DNA from: Agelas oroides
Lineage: Eukaryota > Porifera > Demospongiae > Agelasida > Agelasidae
Assembly (NCBI GenBank): GCA_949130485.1
Contig: OX422184.1
Coordinates: forward strand, 75,001 to 139,000
Direction: 5' to 3'
DNA: 64,000 bases
Part shown: positions 22,401-34,808 of the stretch, piece by piece
How the letters are laid out: every line of letters starts with the position of its first letter
Position numbering within the stretch: the stretch's first letter is position 1
Position numbers and translations under genes: made by a program
The notes under the pieces: model-generated
Databases searched by the model: none
Seen by the model: only the letters and a program-made list of their open reading frames with translations
What the model was told of the DNA's origin: nothing

Positions 22401-25400
22401 AGGGAAACGTATGGTAGTGGGTGCAAAGTGCCAGGGGAATACAGGGGAATGCCAGGGGAACATATGGGAGTGGGTGCAAAGTGCCAGGGGGATGCTGGGG
22501 AATGCAGTGGAATGCCAGGGGAACGTATGGGAGTGGGTGCAAACTGCCAGGGGAATGCAGTGAATACAGGGGAATGCCAGAGGAACGAATGGGAGCGGGT
22601 GTATAGTGCCAGAAGAATGCAGGAGACTACCAGGGTAATGCAAGGGAGTGGGTGCAATGTGCCAGGGGAATGCGGGGGAATGCAAGGGAATGCCAGGGGA
22701 ACGTATGGGAGTGGGTGAAAACTGCCAGGGGAATGCAGGGGAATGCAGGGGAATGCCGGAACATATGGGAGTGGGTGTATAGTGCCAGAGGAATGCAGGG
22801 AACTACCAGGGGAATGTAAGGGACCGAGTGTAAAGTGCTAGGGTAATGAAGGGGAATGCAAAGGAATGCAAGGGGAACGTACGAGAGAGGATGTAAATTG
22901 CCAGGGGAACGCAGGGGAATGCAGGGGAATGCCATGGGAATGTACTGTAGTGGGTGCAAAGTGCCAGAGGAATGCAGGGAAATGCACGGGAATGCAGGGG
23001 AATGCCAGGGAAACGTATGGGAGTGAGTATAAAGTGCCAAGGGAATACAGGTGAATAACGGGAATCTACGGGAGTGGGTGTAAAGTGCTAGGGGAATACA
23101 GAGGAATGCAAGGGAATGCCAGGGGAATGTATGGTAGTGGGTGCAAAGTGCAAGGGAAATACAGGGGAATGCCAGGGGAACTTATGAGAGTGGGTGCAGT
23201 GTCAGGGGAATGCTGGGGAATACAGGGGAATGCCAAGGGAACGTATGGGAGTGGGTGTAAACTGCCAGGGGATTGCAGGGAATGCAGGGGAATGCCAGGG
23301 GAACGTATTGGAGTGGAGGCAAAGTGCCAGGGGAATGCATGGGAATGCAGGGGAATCCAAGGGAATACCGGGAAATGCCAGGGAAACGTATGGGAGTGGG
23401 TGCAAAGTGCCAGGGGATTGCTGGGGAATGCAGGGGATTGCAAGGGGAATGTATGGGAGTGGGTGTAAACTGCCAGGGTAATGCAGGGAATGCAAGGGAA
23501 TGCCAGGAGAACATATGAATGGGTGTATAGTACCAGGGGAATGCAGGGAACTACCAGGGGAATGTAAGGTGGCGGGTGTAAAGTGCTACGGGAAGGGGAA
23601 TGCAAAGGAATACCAGGGGAACATACGAGAGAGGATGCAAATTGCCAGGGGAATGCAGGGGAATACAGGGGAATGCCAGGGGAACGTACGGTAGTGGGTG
23701 CAAAGTGCCAGGGGAATGCAGGAGAATGCAGGGGAATGCCAGGGAAACATATCGGAGTGTAAACTGCCAGGTGAATGCAGGGAATGCAGGGGAATACCAG
23801 GGGAACATATGGGAGTGGGTGTATAGTGCCACGGGAATGCAGGGGACTACCAGGGTAATGCAAGGGAGTGGGTGTAAAGTGCTAGCGGAATGAAGGGGAA
23901 TACAGGGGAATGTCAGGTGAACGTATGAGAGTGGAGACAAAGTGCCTGGGTAACGCATGGGAATGCAGGGGAATACAGGGGAATTCCAGGGGAACGTATG
24001 GGAGTGGGTGCAAAGTGCCAGGGGAATGCTGGGGAATGCAGGGGAATGCCAGGGGAACGTATGGCAGTGGGTGCAAACAGCCAGGGGAATGCACGGGAAA
24101 GGAAGAATGACAGGAGAACATATGGCAGTGAGTGTAAAGTGCCAGGGGAATGCAGGGGAATGACAAGGGAATCTACGGGAGTGGGTGTAAAGTGCTAGGG
24201 GAATTCAGGTGAATGCATGGGAATGCAGGGGAATGCCAGGGGAACGTATGGTAGTGGGTGCAAAGTGCCAGGGGACTACAGGGGAATGACAGGGGAACTT
24301 ATGGGAGTGGGTGCAAAGTGTCAGTGGAATGCTGGGGAATACAAGGGAATGCCATGGGAATGTATGGGAGTGGGTGTAAACTGCCTGGGGAATGGAGGGA
24401 ATGCAGCGGAATGACAGGGGAATGCATGGGAGTGGGTGTATAGTGCCAGCGGAATGAAGGGGACTACCAGAGGAATGCAAGGTAGTTGGTGTAAAGTGCT
24501 AGCAGAATGAAGGGGAATGCAGGGGAATGCCAGAGGAACGTACGACAGTGGAGGCAAAGTGCCAGGGGAACACAGGGGAATGCAGGGGAATACAGGGGAA
24601 TACAGGGGAATGCCAGGGGAACATATGGGAGTGGGTGCAAAGTGCCAGGGGAAGGTTGGGGAATGCAGTGGAAGGCCAGGGGAATGCATGGGAGTGGGTG
24701 TAAACTTCCAGGTGAATGCAGGGAATGCAGGGGAATTCCAGGGAACGTATTGGAGTGGGTGTATAGTGCCAGGAGAATGCAGGGGACTACCAGGGGAATG
24801 CAAGGGAGTGGGTGTAAGTGCGAGCGGAATGAAGGGGAATGCAGGTGAATGCCAGGGGAACGTACGAGAGTGGAGGCAAAGTGCCAGGGGAACGCAGGGG
24901 AATGCAGGGGAATACAGGGGAATGCCAGGGGAACGTATAGAAGTGGGTGCGAAGTGCCAGGGGAATGCAGGGGAATGCAGGGGAATGCCAGGGGAACGTT
25001 TGGGAGTGTGTGCAAACTGCCAGGGGAATGCAGGGGAATGCAGGGGAATGCCGGGGGAACATATGGGAGTGGGTGTATATCGCCAAGGGAATGCAGGGAA
25101 CTACCAGAGGAATGTAAGGGGGCGAGTGTAAAGTGCTAGGGGAATGAAGGGATTGCAAAGAAATGCCAGGGGAATGTACGAGAGAGGATGTAAATTGCCA
25201 GGGGAACGCAGGGGAATGCAGGGGAATACCAGGGGAACGTACGGTAGTGGGTGCAAAGTGCCATAGGAATGCAGGGGAATGCACGGGAATGCAGGGGAAT
25301 GCCAGGGAAACGTATGGCAGTGAGTGTAAAGTGCCAGGGGAATGCAGGTGAATAACATGGGAATCTACGGGAGTGGGTGTAAAGTGCTAGGGGAATACAG

Positions 25401-28400
25401 TGGATGCAGGGGAATGCCAGGGGAATGTATGGTAGTGGTTGCAAAGTGCCAGGGGAATACAGGGGAATGCCAGGGGAACTTATGGGAGTGGGTGCAAAGT
25501 GTCAGGGGAATGCTGGGGAATACAGGGGAATGCCAAGGGAACGTATGGGAGTGGGTGTAAACTGCCAGGGAATTGCAGGGAATGCAGGGGAATGTCAGGG
25601 GAACGTATGGGAGTGGGTGTAAACTGCCAGGGAATTGCAGGGAATGCAGGGGAATGTCAGGGGAACGTATGGGAGTGGAGGCAAAGTCCCAAAGGAATGC
25701 AGGAAAATGTAGGGGAATCCAGAGGAATACAGGGAAATACCAGGGGAACGTATGGGTGTGGGTGCAAAGTGCCAGGGGATTGCTGGGGAATGCAGGGGAA
25801 TGCCAGGGGAATGTATGGGAGTGGGTGTAAACTGCCAGGGGAATGCAGGGAATGCAAGGAATGCCAGGGGAACATATGTGAGTGAGTGTATAGTGCCAGG
25901 GGAATGCAGGGAACTACCAGGGGAATGTAAGGTGGCGGGTGTAAAGTGCTACGGGAAGGGGAATGCAAAGGAATGCCAGGGGAACGTACGAGAGGACGCA
26001 AATTGCCAGGGGAATGCAGGGGAATGCCAGGGGAACGTACGGTAGTGGGTGCAAAGTACCAGGGGAATGCAGGGGGATGCAGGGGAATGCCAAGGAAACG
26101 TATCGGAGTGTAAACTGCCAGGTGAATGCAGGGAATGCAGGGGACTACCAGTGGAATACAAGGGAGTGGGTGTAAAGTGCTTGTGGAATGAAGGGGAATG
26201 CAGGCGAATGCCAGGGGAACGTACGAGAGTGGAGGCAAAGTGCCAGGGGAACGCAGGGGAATGCAGGGGAATGCAGGGGAATACAGGGGAATTCCAGGGG
26301 AACATATGGGAGTGGGTGCAAAGTGCCAGGGGAATGCTGGGGAATGCAGGGGAATGCCAGGGGAAAGTATGGGAGTGGGTGAAAACTGCCAGGGGAATGC
26401 AGGGGAATGCAGGAGAATGCCAGGGGAACAGGTGGGAGTGAGTGTGAAGTGCCAGGGGAATGCAGGGGAATGACAGGGGAATCTACTGGAGTGGGTGTAA
26501 AGTGCTAGGGGAATTCAGGTGAATGCAGGGGAATGCAGGGGAAAGCCAGGGGAACGTATGGTAGTGGGTGCAAAGTGCCAGGGGACTACAGGGGAATGCC
26601 AGGGGAACTTATGGGAGTGGGTGCAAAGCGTCAGGGGAATGCTGGGGAATACAAGGGAAGGCCAGGGGAACGTATTGGAGTGGGTGTAAACTACCAGGGG
26701 AATGGAGGGAATTCAGGGGAATGCCAGGGGAATGCATGGGAGTGGGTGTATAGTGCCAGGGGAATGCAGGGGACCACCAGTGGAATGCAAGGGAGTGGGT
26801 GTAAAGTGCTAGCGGAATGAAGGGGAATGCAGGGGAATGCCAGGGGAACATACGAGTGTGGATGCAAAGTGCCAGGGGAACGCAGGAGAATGCAGGGGAA
26901 TTCAGGGCAATACAGGGGAATGCCAGGGGAACGTATGGAAGTGGGTGCAAAGTGCCAGGGGAACGCATGGGAGTGGGTGTATAGTGCCAGGTGAATGCAG
27001 GGGACCACCAGGGGAATGCAAGGGAGTGGGTGTAAAGTGCTAGCGGAATGAAGGGGAATGCAGGGGAATGCCAGGGGAACATACGTGTGTGGATGCAAAG
27101 ACTCAGGGGAACGCAGGGGAATTCAGGGGAATAAAGGGGAATGCCAGGGGAACGTATGGAAGTGGGTGCAAAGTGCCAGGGGAATGCTGGGGAATGCAGG
27201 GAAATGCCAGGTGAACGTATGGGAGTGGGTGTAAACTGCCAGGGGAAAGAAGGGAATGCAGGGGAATGCCAGGGGAACGTATGTGAGTGGGTGTTTAGTG
27301 CCAGGGGAATGCAGGGGACTACCAGGGGAATGTGAGTGGGGGTAAAGTGCTAGCGGAATGAAGGGGAATGCAGGGGAATGCCAGGTGAACGTACGAGAGT
27401 GCAGGCAAAGTGCCAGGGGAATGCAGGGGAATGCAGGGGAATGCAAGGAAATACAGGGGAATGCCAGGCGAACGTATGGGAGTTGGTGCAAAATGCCAGG
27501 GGAATGGCTAGGGAATGTAGAGCAATTCCAGGGGAACGTATGGGAGTGGGTTCAAACTGCCATGGGAAAGCAGGGGAATGCAGGGGATTGCCAGGGGAAC
27601 ATATGAGAGTGGGTGTATAGTGCCAGGGGAATGCAGGGAACTACCAGGAGAATGTAAGGGGGCGGGTGTAAAGTGCTACGGGAATGAAGGGGAATGCAAA
27701 GGAATGCCAGGTGAACGTACGAGAGAGGATGCAAATTGCCAGGGGAATGCAGGGAACTACCAGGGGAATGTAAGGGGGCGAGTGTAAAGTGCCAGGGGAA
27801 TGCAGGGGAATAAAGGGGAATGCACGGGAATACAGGGGAATGCTGGTGAATGCCAGGGAAACGTATGGGAGTGAGTTTAAAATGCCAGGGTAATGCAGGG
27901 ATATGACAGGGGAATCTACGGGAGTGGGTGTATAGTGCCAGGGGAATACAGTGGAATGCAGGGGAATGCAAGGGAATGCCAGGGGAATGTATGGTAGTGG
28001 GTGCAAAGTGCCAGGGGAATACAGGGGAATCCCAGGGGAACTTATGGGAGTGCAAAGTGTCAGGGGAATGCTGGGGTATACAGGGGAATTCCAGGGGAAC
28101 ATATGGGAGTGGGTGTAAACTGCCAGGGGAATCCAAGGAATGCAGAGGAATGCCAGGGGAACGTATGGGAGTGGGTGTGTAACGCCAGGTGAATGCAGGG
28201 GACTACTAGGGGAATGCAAGGGAGTGGGTGTAAAGTGCTAGCGGAATGAAGGGGATTGCAGGGGAGGGCCAGGGGAACGAACAAGAGTGGAGGCAAAGTG
28301 CCAGGGGAACACGGGAATGCCAGCGGAACGTATGGGAGAGGGTGCGAAGTGCCAGGGGAATGCTGGAAAATGCAGGGAAATGCCAGGGGAACGTATGGGA

Positions 28401-31400
28401 GTGGGTGCAAACTGCCAGGGGAATGCAGGGGAACGTACGGTAGTGGGTGCAGTGCCAGGGGAATGCAGAGGAGTGCAGGGGAATTCAGGGGAATGCCAGG
28501 GAAACGTATGGGAGTGAGTGTAAACTGCTAGGGGAATGCAGGGAATGCTGGGGATGCAGGGGAATGCCAGGAATACGTATGGGAGTGGGTGTAGAGTGCC
28601 AGAGGAATGCAGGGGACTACCAGGGGAATGCAAGGGAGTGGGTGTAAAGTGCTAGCGGAATGAAGGGGAATGCCAGGGGAACGTACAAGAGTGGAGGCAA
28701 AGTGCCAGGGGAACGCAGGGGAATGCAGGGGAATGCAGGGGAATGCAGGTAAACGCCAGGGCAACGTATGGGAGTGGGTGTAAACTGCCAGGGGAATCCA
28801 GGGTAATGCAGGGGAATACCAGGGGAACATATGGGAGTAGGTGTATAATGCCAGATGAATGCAGGAAGCTAACGGGAATGTCAGGGGGGTGATATAAAGT
28901 GCCAGGGGAATGAAGGAGAATGCAAAGGAATGTCATGGGAACGTATGAGAGAGGATGCAAATTGCCAGGGGAATGCAGGGGAATGCAGGGGAATGCAGGG
29001 GAATGCAAGGGAAACGTACGATAGTGGGTGCTACGTGCCATGGGAATGCAGGGGAATGCAGGGGTGTGGCAGGGAAATGTATGGGAGTGTGTAAAGTGCC
29101 AGGGGAATGCAGGGGAATGACAGGGAAATCTACGGGAGTGGGTGTAAAGTGCTAGGGGAATTCAGGTGAATGCAGGGGAATGCCAGGGGAACGTATGGTA
29201 GTGGGTGCAAAGTGCCAGGGGAATACAGGGCAATGCCAGTGGAACTTATGGGAGTGGGTGCAAAGTGCCAGGGGAATGCTGGGGAATACAGGGGAATGCC
29301 AGGGAAACATATGGGAGTGGGTGTAAACTGCCAGGTGAATGCAGAGAATGCAGGGGAATGCCAGGGGTACGTATGGGAGTGGGTGTATAGTGACAGGGGA
29401 ATACAGGGGACTAGCAGGGGAATGCAAGGGAGTGGGTGTAAAGTGCTAGCGGAATGAAGGGGAATGCAGGGGAATGCCAGGTGAACGTACAAGAGTGGAG
29501 GCAAAGTGCCAGGGGAATGCAGGGAAAGGCAGGGAAATGCAGGGGAATGCAGGGGAATGCCAGAGGAACATATGCGAGTGGGTGTATATCGCCAGGGGAA
29601 TGCAGGGAACTACCAGGGAAATGAAGGGAAATGCAAAGGAATGCCAGGGGAATGTACAAGAGGATGCAAATTGCCAGGGGAATGCAGGGGAATGCGAGGG
29701 GAACGTACGAGAGTGGAGGCAAAGTGCCAGGGTAACGCAGGGGAATGCAGGGGAATGCAGGGGAATACAGGGAAATGCATGTGGAACGTATGGGAGTGGG
29801 TTCAAAGTGCCAGGGGAATGCTGGGGAATGCAGGGGAATGCCAAGCGAACACGTGGGAGTGGGTGTGTAGCGCCAGGGGAATGTAAGGGGGCAGGTGTAA
29901 AGTGCTAGGGGAATGAAAGGGAATGCACAGGAATGCCAGGGGAACGTACAAGAGAGGATGCAAATTGCCAGGGGAATGCAGGGGAATGGCAGGGGAACGT
30001 ACGGTAGTGGGTACAAAGTGCCAGGGGATTGCAGGGGAATGCAGGGGAATGCAGGGGAATGCCAGGGAAGCGTATGGGAGTGTAAACTGCCAGGGGAATG
30101 CAGGGAATGCAGGGAAATGCCAGGGGAACATATGGCAGTGGGTGTATAGTGCCAGGGGAATGCAGGGGACTACCAGGAGAATGCAAGGGAGTGGGTGTAA
30201 AGTGCTAGCGGAATGAAGGGGAATGCAGGGGAATGCCAGGGGAACGTACAAGAGTGGAGGCAAAGTGCCAGGGGAACGCAGGAGAATGCAGGGGAATACA
30301 GGGAAATGCCAGGGGAACATATGGGAGTGGGTGCAAATTGCCAGGGGAATGCTGGGGAATGCAGGGGAATGCCAGGGGAACGTATGGGAGTGGGTTTAAA
30401 CTGCCAGGGGAATGCAGGGAATGCAGGGGAATGCCAGGGGTACGTATGGGAGTGGGTGTATAGTGCCAGGGGAATGCAGGGGACTACCAGAGGAATGCCA
30501 GGGCGTGGGTGCAAAGTGCTAGCGGAATGAAGGGGAATGCCAGGGAAACGTACAAGAGTGGAGGCAAAGTGCCAGGGGAACACAGGGGAATGCAGGGGAA
30601 TGGAAGGGAATACAGGGGAATGCCAGGGAAATGTATGGGAATGGGTGCAAAGTGCCAGGGGAATGCTGGGGAATGCAGGGGAAGGCCAGGGAAACGTATG
30701 GGAGTGGGTGCAAATGCCAGGGGAATGCAGGGGAATTTAAGGGAATGCCAGGGGAACATATGGGAATGTGTGTATAGCGCCAGGGGAATACAGGGAACTA
30801 CCAGGGGATTATAAGGGGGCGGGTGTAAAGTGCTAGGGGAATGAAGAGGAATGCAAAGGAATGCCAGGGGAACGTACGAGAGAGATTGCAAATTGCCAGG
30901 GGAATGCAGGGAAATGCAGGGGAATGCCAGGGGAACGTACGGTAGTGGGTGCAAAGTGCCAGGGGAATGTGGGGAATGCAGAGGAATGCAAGGGAAACGT
31001 ATCGGAGTGAGTGTAAAGTGCCAGGGGAATGCAGGAGAATGACAGGGGAATCCACGGGAGTGGGTGTAAAGTGCTAGGGAAATTCAGGTGAATGCAGGGG
31101 AATTCCAGGGGAATGTATGGTAGTGGGTGCAAACTGCCAGGGGAATACAGGGGAATGCCAGGGGAACTTATGGGAGTGGGTGCAAACTGCCAGGGGAATG
31201 CATGGAAAGCAGGGGAATGCCAGGGGAACGTATGGGAGTGGGTGTATAGTGCCAGAGGAATGCAGGGGACTACGAGGGGAATGCAAGGGAGTGGGAGTAA
31301 AGTGCTAGCGGAATGAAGGGGAATGCAGGGGAATGCCAGGGGAACGTATGAGAGTGGAGGCAAAGTGCCAGGGGAATACAGGGGAATACAGGGGAATACA

Positions 31401-34355
31401 GGGGAATGCCAGGGGAACGTATGGGAGTGGGTGCAAAGTGCCAGGGGAATGCTGGGGAATGCAGGGGAATGCCAGGGGAAAGTATGGGAGTGGGTGCAAA
31501 CTGCCAGGGGAATGCAGGGGAATGCAGGAGAATGCCAGGGGAACAGGTGGGAGTGGGTGTATAGTGCCAGGGGAAGGCAGGGTACTACCAGGTAATGCAA
31601 GGGAGTGGGTGTAAAGTGCTAAGCGGAATGAAGGGGAATGCAGGGGAATGCCAGGGAAACGTACGAGTGGAGGCAAAGTGCCAGGGGAACACAGTGGAAT
31701 GCAGGGGAATGCAGGGGAATACAGGGGAATGACAGAGGAACGTATGGGAGTGGGTGCAAAGTGCCAGGGGAATGCTGGGGAATACAGGGGAATGCCAGGG
31801 GAAAGTATGGGAGTGGGTGTAAACTGCCAGGGGAATGCAGGGAATGCAGGAGAATGCAGGGGAACGTATGGGAGTGGGTGTATAGTGCCAGGGGAATGCA
31901 GGGGGACTACCAGGGGAATGCAAGGGAGTGGGTGTAAAGTGCTAGCGGAATGAAGGGGAATGCAGGAGAATGCCAGGGGAACGTACGAGAGTGGAGGCAA
32001 AGTGCCAGGGGAACGCAGGGGAATGCAGGGGATTGCAGGGGAATACAGAGGAATGCCAGGGGAACATATGGGAGTGGGTGCAAAGAGCCAGGGGAATGCT
32101 TGGGAATGCAGGGGAATGCCAGGGGAACGTATGGGAGTGGGTACAAACTGCCAGGGGAATGCAGGGAACTACCAGGGGAATGTAAGGGGGCGGGTGTAAA
32201 GTGCTAGGGGAATGAAGGGGAATGCAAAGGAATGCCAGGGGAACGTACGAGAGGATGCAAATTGCCAGGGGAATGCAAGGGAATGCAGCGGAATGCTAGG
32301 GGATCGTACGGTAGTGGGTACACAGTGCCAGGGGAATGGAGGGGAATGCAGGGGAATGCAGGGGAATGCCAGGGAAACGTATGGGAGTGTAAACTGCCAG
32401 GGGAATGCAGGGAATGCAGGGAAATGCCAGGGGAACGTATGGGAGTGGGTGTATAGTGCCAGGGGAATGCAGGGGACTACCAGGGGAATGCAAGGGAGTG
32501 GGTGTAAAGTGCCAGCGGAATGAAGGGGAATGCAGGGGAATGCCAGGGGAACGTACAAGAGTGGAGGCAAAGTGCCAGGAGAACGCAGAGGAATGCAGGG
32601 GAATGCAGGGGAATACAGGGGAATGCCAGGGGAACGTATGGGAGTGGGTGCAAAGTGCCAGGGGAATGCTGGGGAATGCCACAGCAACGTATGGGAGTGG
32701 TGCAGTGCCAGGGGAATGCAGGAAATGCTGGGGAATGCCAGGGGAACGTATGGGAGTGGGTGCAAAGTGCCAGGGGAATGTAGGGGAATGCAAGGGAATG
32801 CCAGGGAACATATGGGAGTGGGTGCAAAGTGCCAGGGGAATGCAGGTGAATGCCACAGCAACGTATGGGAGTGGTGCAGTGCCAGGAGAATGCAGGAAAT
32901 GCTGGGGAATGCCAGGGGAACGTATGGGAGTGGGCACAAAGTGCCAGGGGAATGTAGGGGAATGCAAGGGAATGCCAGGGAACATATGGGAGTGGGTGCA
33001 AAGTGCCATGGGAATGCATGGGAGTGTGCAAAGTGCAATGGGAATGTGGGAGGATGCCAGGGGAATGTATGGGTGTGGGTGCAAAAGCCAGAAAAAAGCA
33101 GGGGAATGCAGGGAACGGGAACATATGGGATTTGGTACAAAGTGCCAGGAGAATGCAAGTGAATGCAGGGAATGCTGGGAAATACCAGGGGAACATATGG
33201 GAGTGGGCGCAATGCGAGGGGAATTCAGTGGAATGCAGGCAAATGCAGGGGAATGCCAGGGAAACGAATGGGTATGTGTGCAAAGTGCCAGGAGAATGCA
33301 GGTAAATCTATGGGAGTGGGTGCAAAGTGCCAGGGAATGCAGGAGAATGCCAGGGGAATGTATGGGAGAGGGTGCAAATTGCCAGGGGAATGTAGAGGAA
33401 TGCAGGTGGGTGCAAGGGAATGCCAGGGAACAAATGGGAGTGGGTACAAAGTGCCAGGGGAATGCAGGGGAATGCATTGGAGTGGGTCCAAAATGCCAGG
33501 GGAAGGGGATTGCAGGGAATGCCAGGGGAACGTATGGAAGTGGGTGCAAAGTGCCAGTGGAATGCAGGGGAATGCAGGGGAATACCAGGTTAATGTAAGG
33601 GAGTACCAGGTGAATGTAAGGGAGTGAGTGCTATGTACCTGGGGAATGCAGGGGACTACCAGTGTAATGTATTGGAGGGTGTGCAAAGTGCCTGGGGAAT
33701 GCCAAGGGAATGTATGGGAGTGGGTACTAAGTGTCGGGAATGCCGGGGAATGCAGGGGGATGCCAGGGGAACATATGGGCCAGGTAAATGTATGGGAGTG
33801 GGTACAAAGTGCCAGGGAAATGGAGGGCAAGAACGCAATGTCATGCAGGGGAATGCCAAGGAACATATTGAAGTGGGTGCAAAGTGCCAGTGGAATGCAA
33901 GGGAATGCAAGGGAATGCAAGGAAATGCAAGGGGAATGTATTGGAGTGGGTGCAAAGTGCCAGTGAAATGCAGGGAAATGCAGTGGAATGCCATAGCAAC
34001 GTATGGGAGTGGGTGCAAAGTCCCAGGGGAATGCAGAGGAATGCAGAGGAATGCCAGGGAAACGTATGGGAATGGGTGCAAAATGCCATGGGAATGCAGG
34101 GGAATGCAACAAAATGCACAGCAACGTTTGGGAGTGGGTGCAAAGTACCAGTGGAATGCAGGGTAATGCAGGGGAATGCCATGGGAACATATGGGAGTGG
34201 GTGCAAAGTGCCAGGGAAATGCATGGGGGTGTGTGCAAAGTGCAATGGAAATGTAGGGGAACGCCAGGGGAATGTATGGGAGTGGGTGCTAAACACCAGA
34301 GGAACACAGGAGAATGCAGGGTAATGCGAGGGGAACGTATAGAAGTGGGTGCAAC
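16470..34355. repeat. 18-kb G-rich variable minisatellite (AGGGGAATGC-based)
   Basis: The whole stretch is built from variants of AGGGGAATGC joined to AACGTATGGGAGTGGGTG and CAAAGTGCC blocks. A higher-order unit marked by GTGCTAGCGGAATGAA recurs at spacings such as 240, 299, 313 and 321 bp between about 19.6 and 32.5 kb. Near 32.7-33.0 kb a 173-bp unit is duplicated. Copies towards 16.5-19 kb and 33-34.3 kb are more diverged. Stop-poor frames on both strands produce long apparent ORFs (up to about 520 codons), which I do not regard as genes. Confidence 0.95.
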
Positions 34356-34548
34356 CGTACATTGCTGCATGCCATTGTATATCACTGCATATACTATTGC
34401 ACATCACTGCAAATACTATTAACATCACTGCATATACTATTGCACATCACTGCATATACTATCACACATTGCTGCATGCTATTACATATCATTGAATATA
34501 CTATTGCACATCACTGGATGTTAAAGTGTATCACTGCATATACTATTG

Positions 34549-34808
34549 CAAGAGCGCATAAGAACGGGCGGCTAGAGTAAGAGCGTGTAACTACGTAAAA
34601 TTCGAAACCGGGCGGAATTTACCGCCAGTACTAAAAATAGTAACACGCACTGCACACGCTGCTTTGACATAAGCCCTATGCATTGTTGCTAAGCGCACAC
34701 GTGACCGGATGTTCTATTTTTAGTACGGTTCAATAATTTTGCCCGGACTACGGGCTTCTATTGGAGTTACACGTTCTTACTCTAGCCGCCCGTTCTTATG
34801 CGCTCTTG
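34549..34808. mobile_element. CAAGAGCGCATAAGAAC-family MITE, copy 2, inside the 22-bp satellite
   Basis: A 260-bp relative of the copy at 1357-1612, with about 40-bp inverted ends. CTATTG flanks both sides (34543-34548 and 34809-34814). Removing the element and one flank restores an uninterrupted satellite unit. This supports both the borders and a 6-bp target duplication. Confidence 0.93.

Noticed and set aside
16470..34355. Hundreds of ORFs of 60-523 codons on both strands (Met-Pro-Gly-Glu-Arg or Pro-His-Ser-Pro-type repeats)
   Set aside because: They overlap in several frames on both strands and follow the minisatellite unit exactly. There are no splice sites, unique sequence or domain, so they are repeat artefacts.
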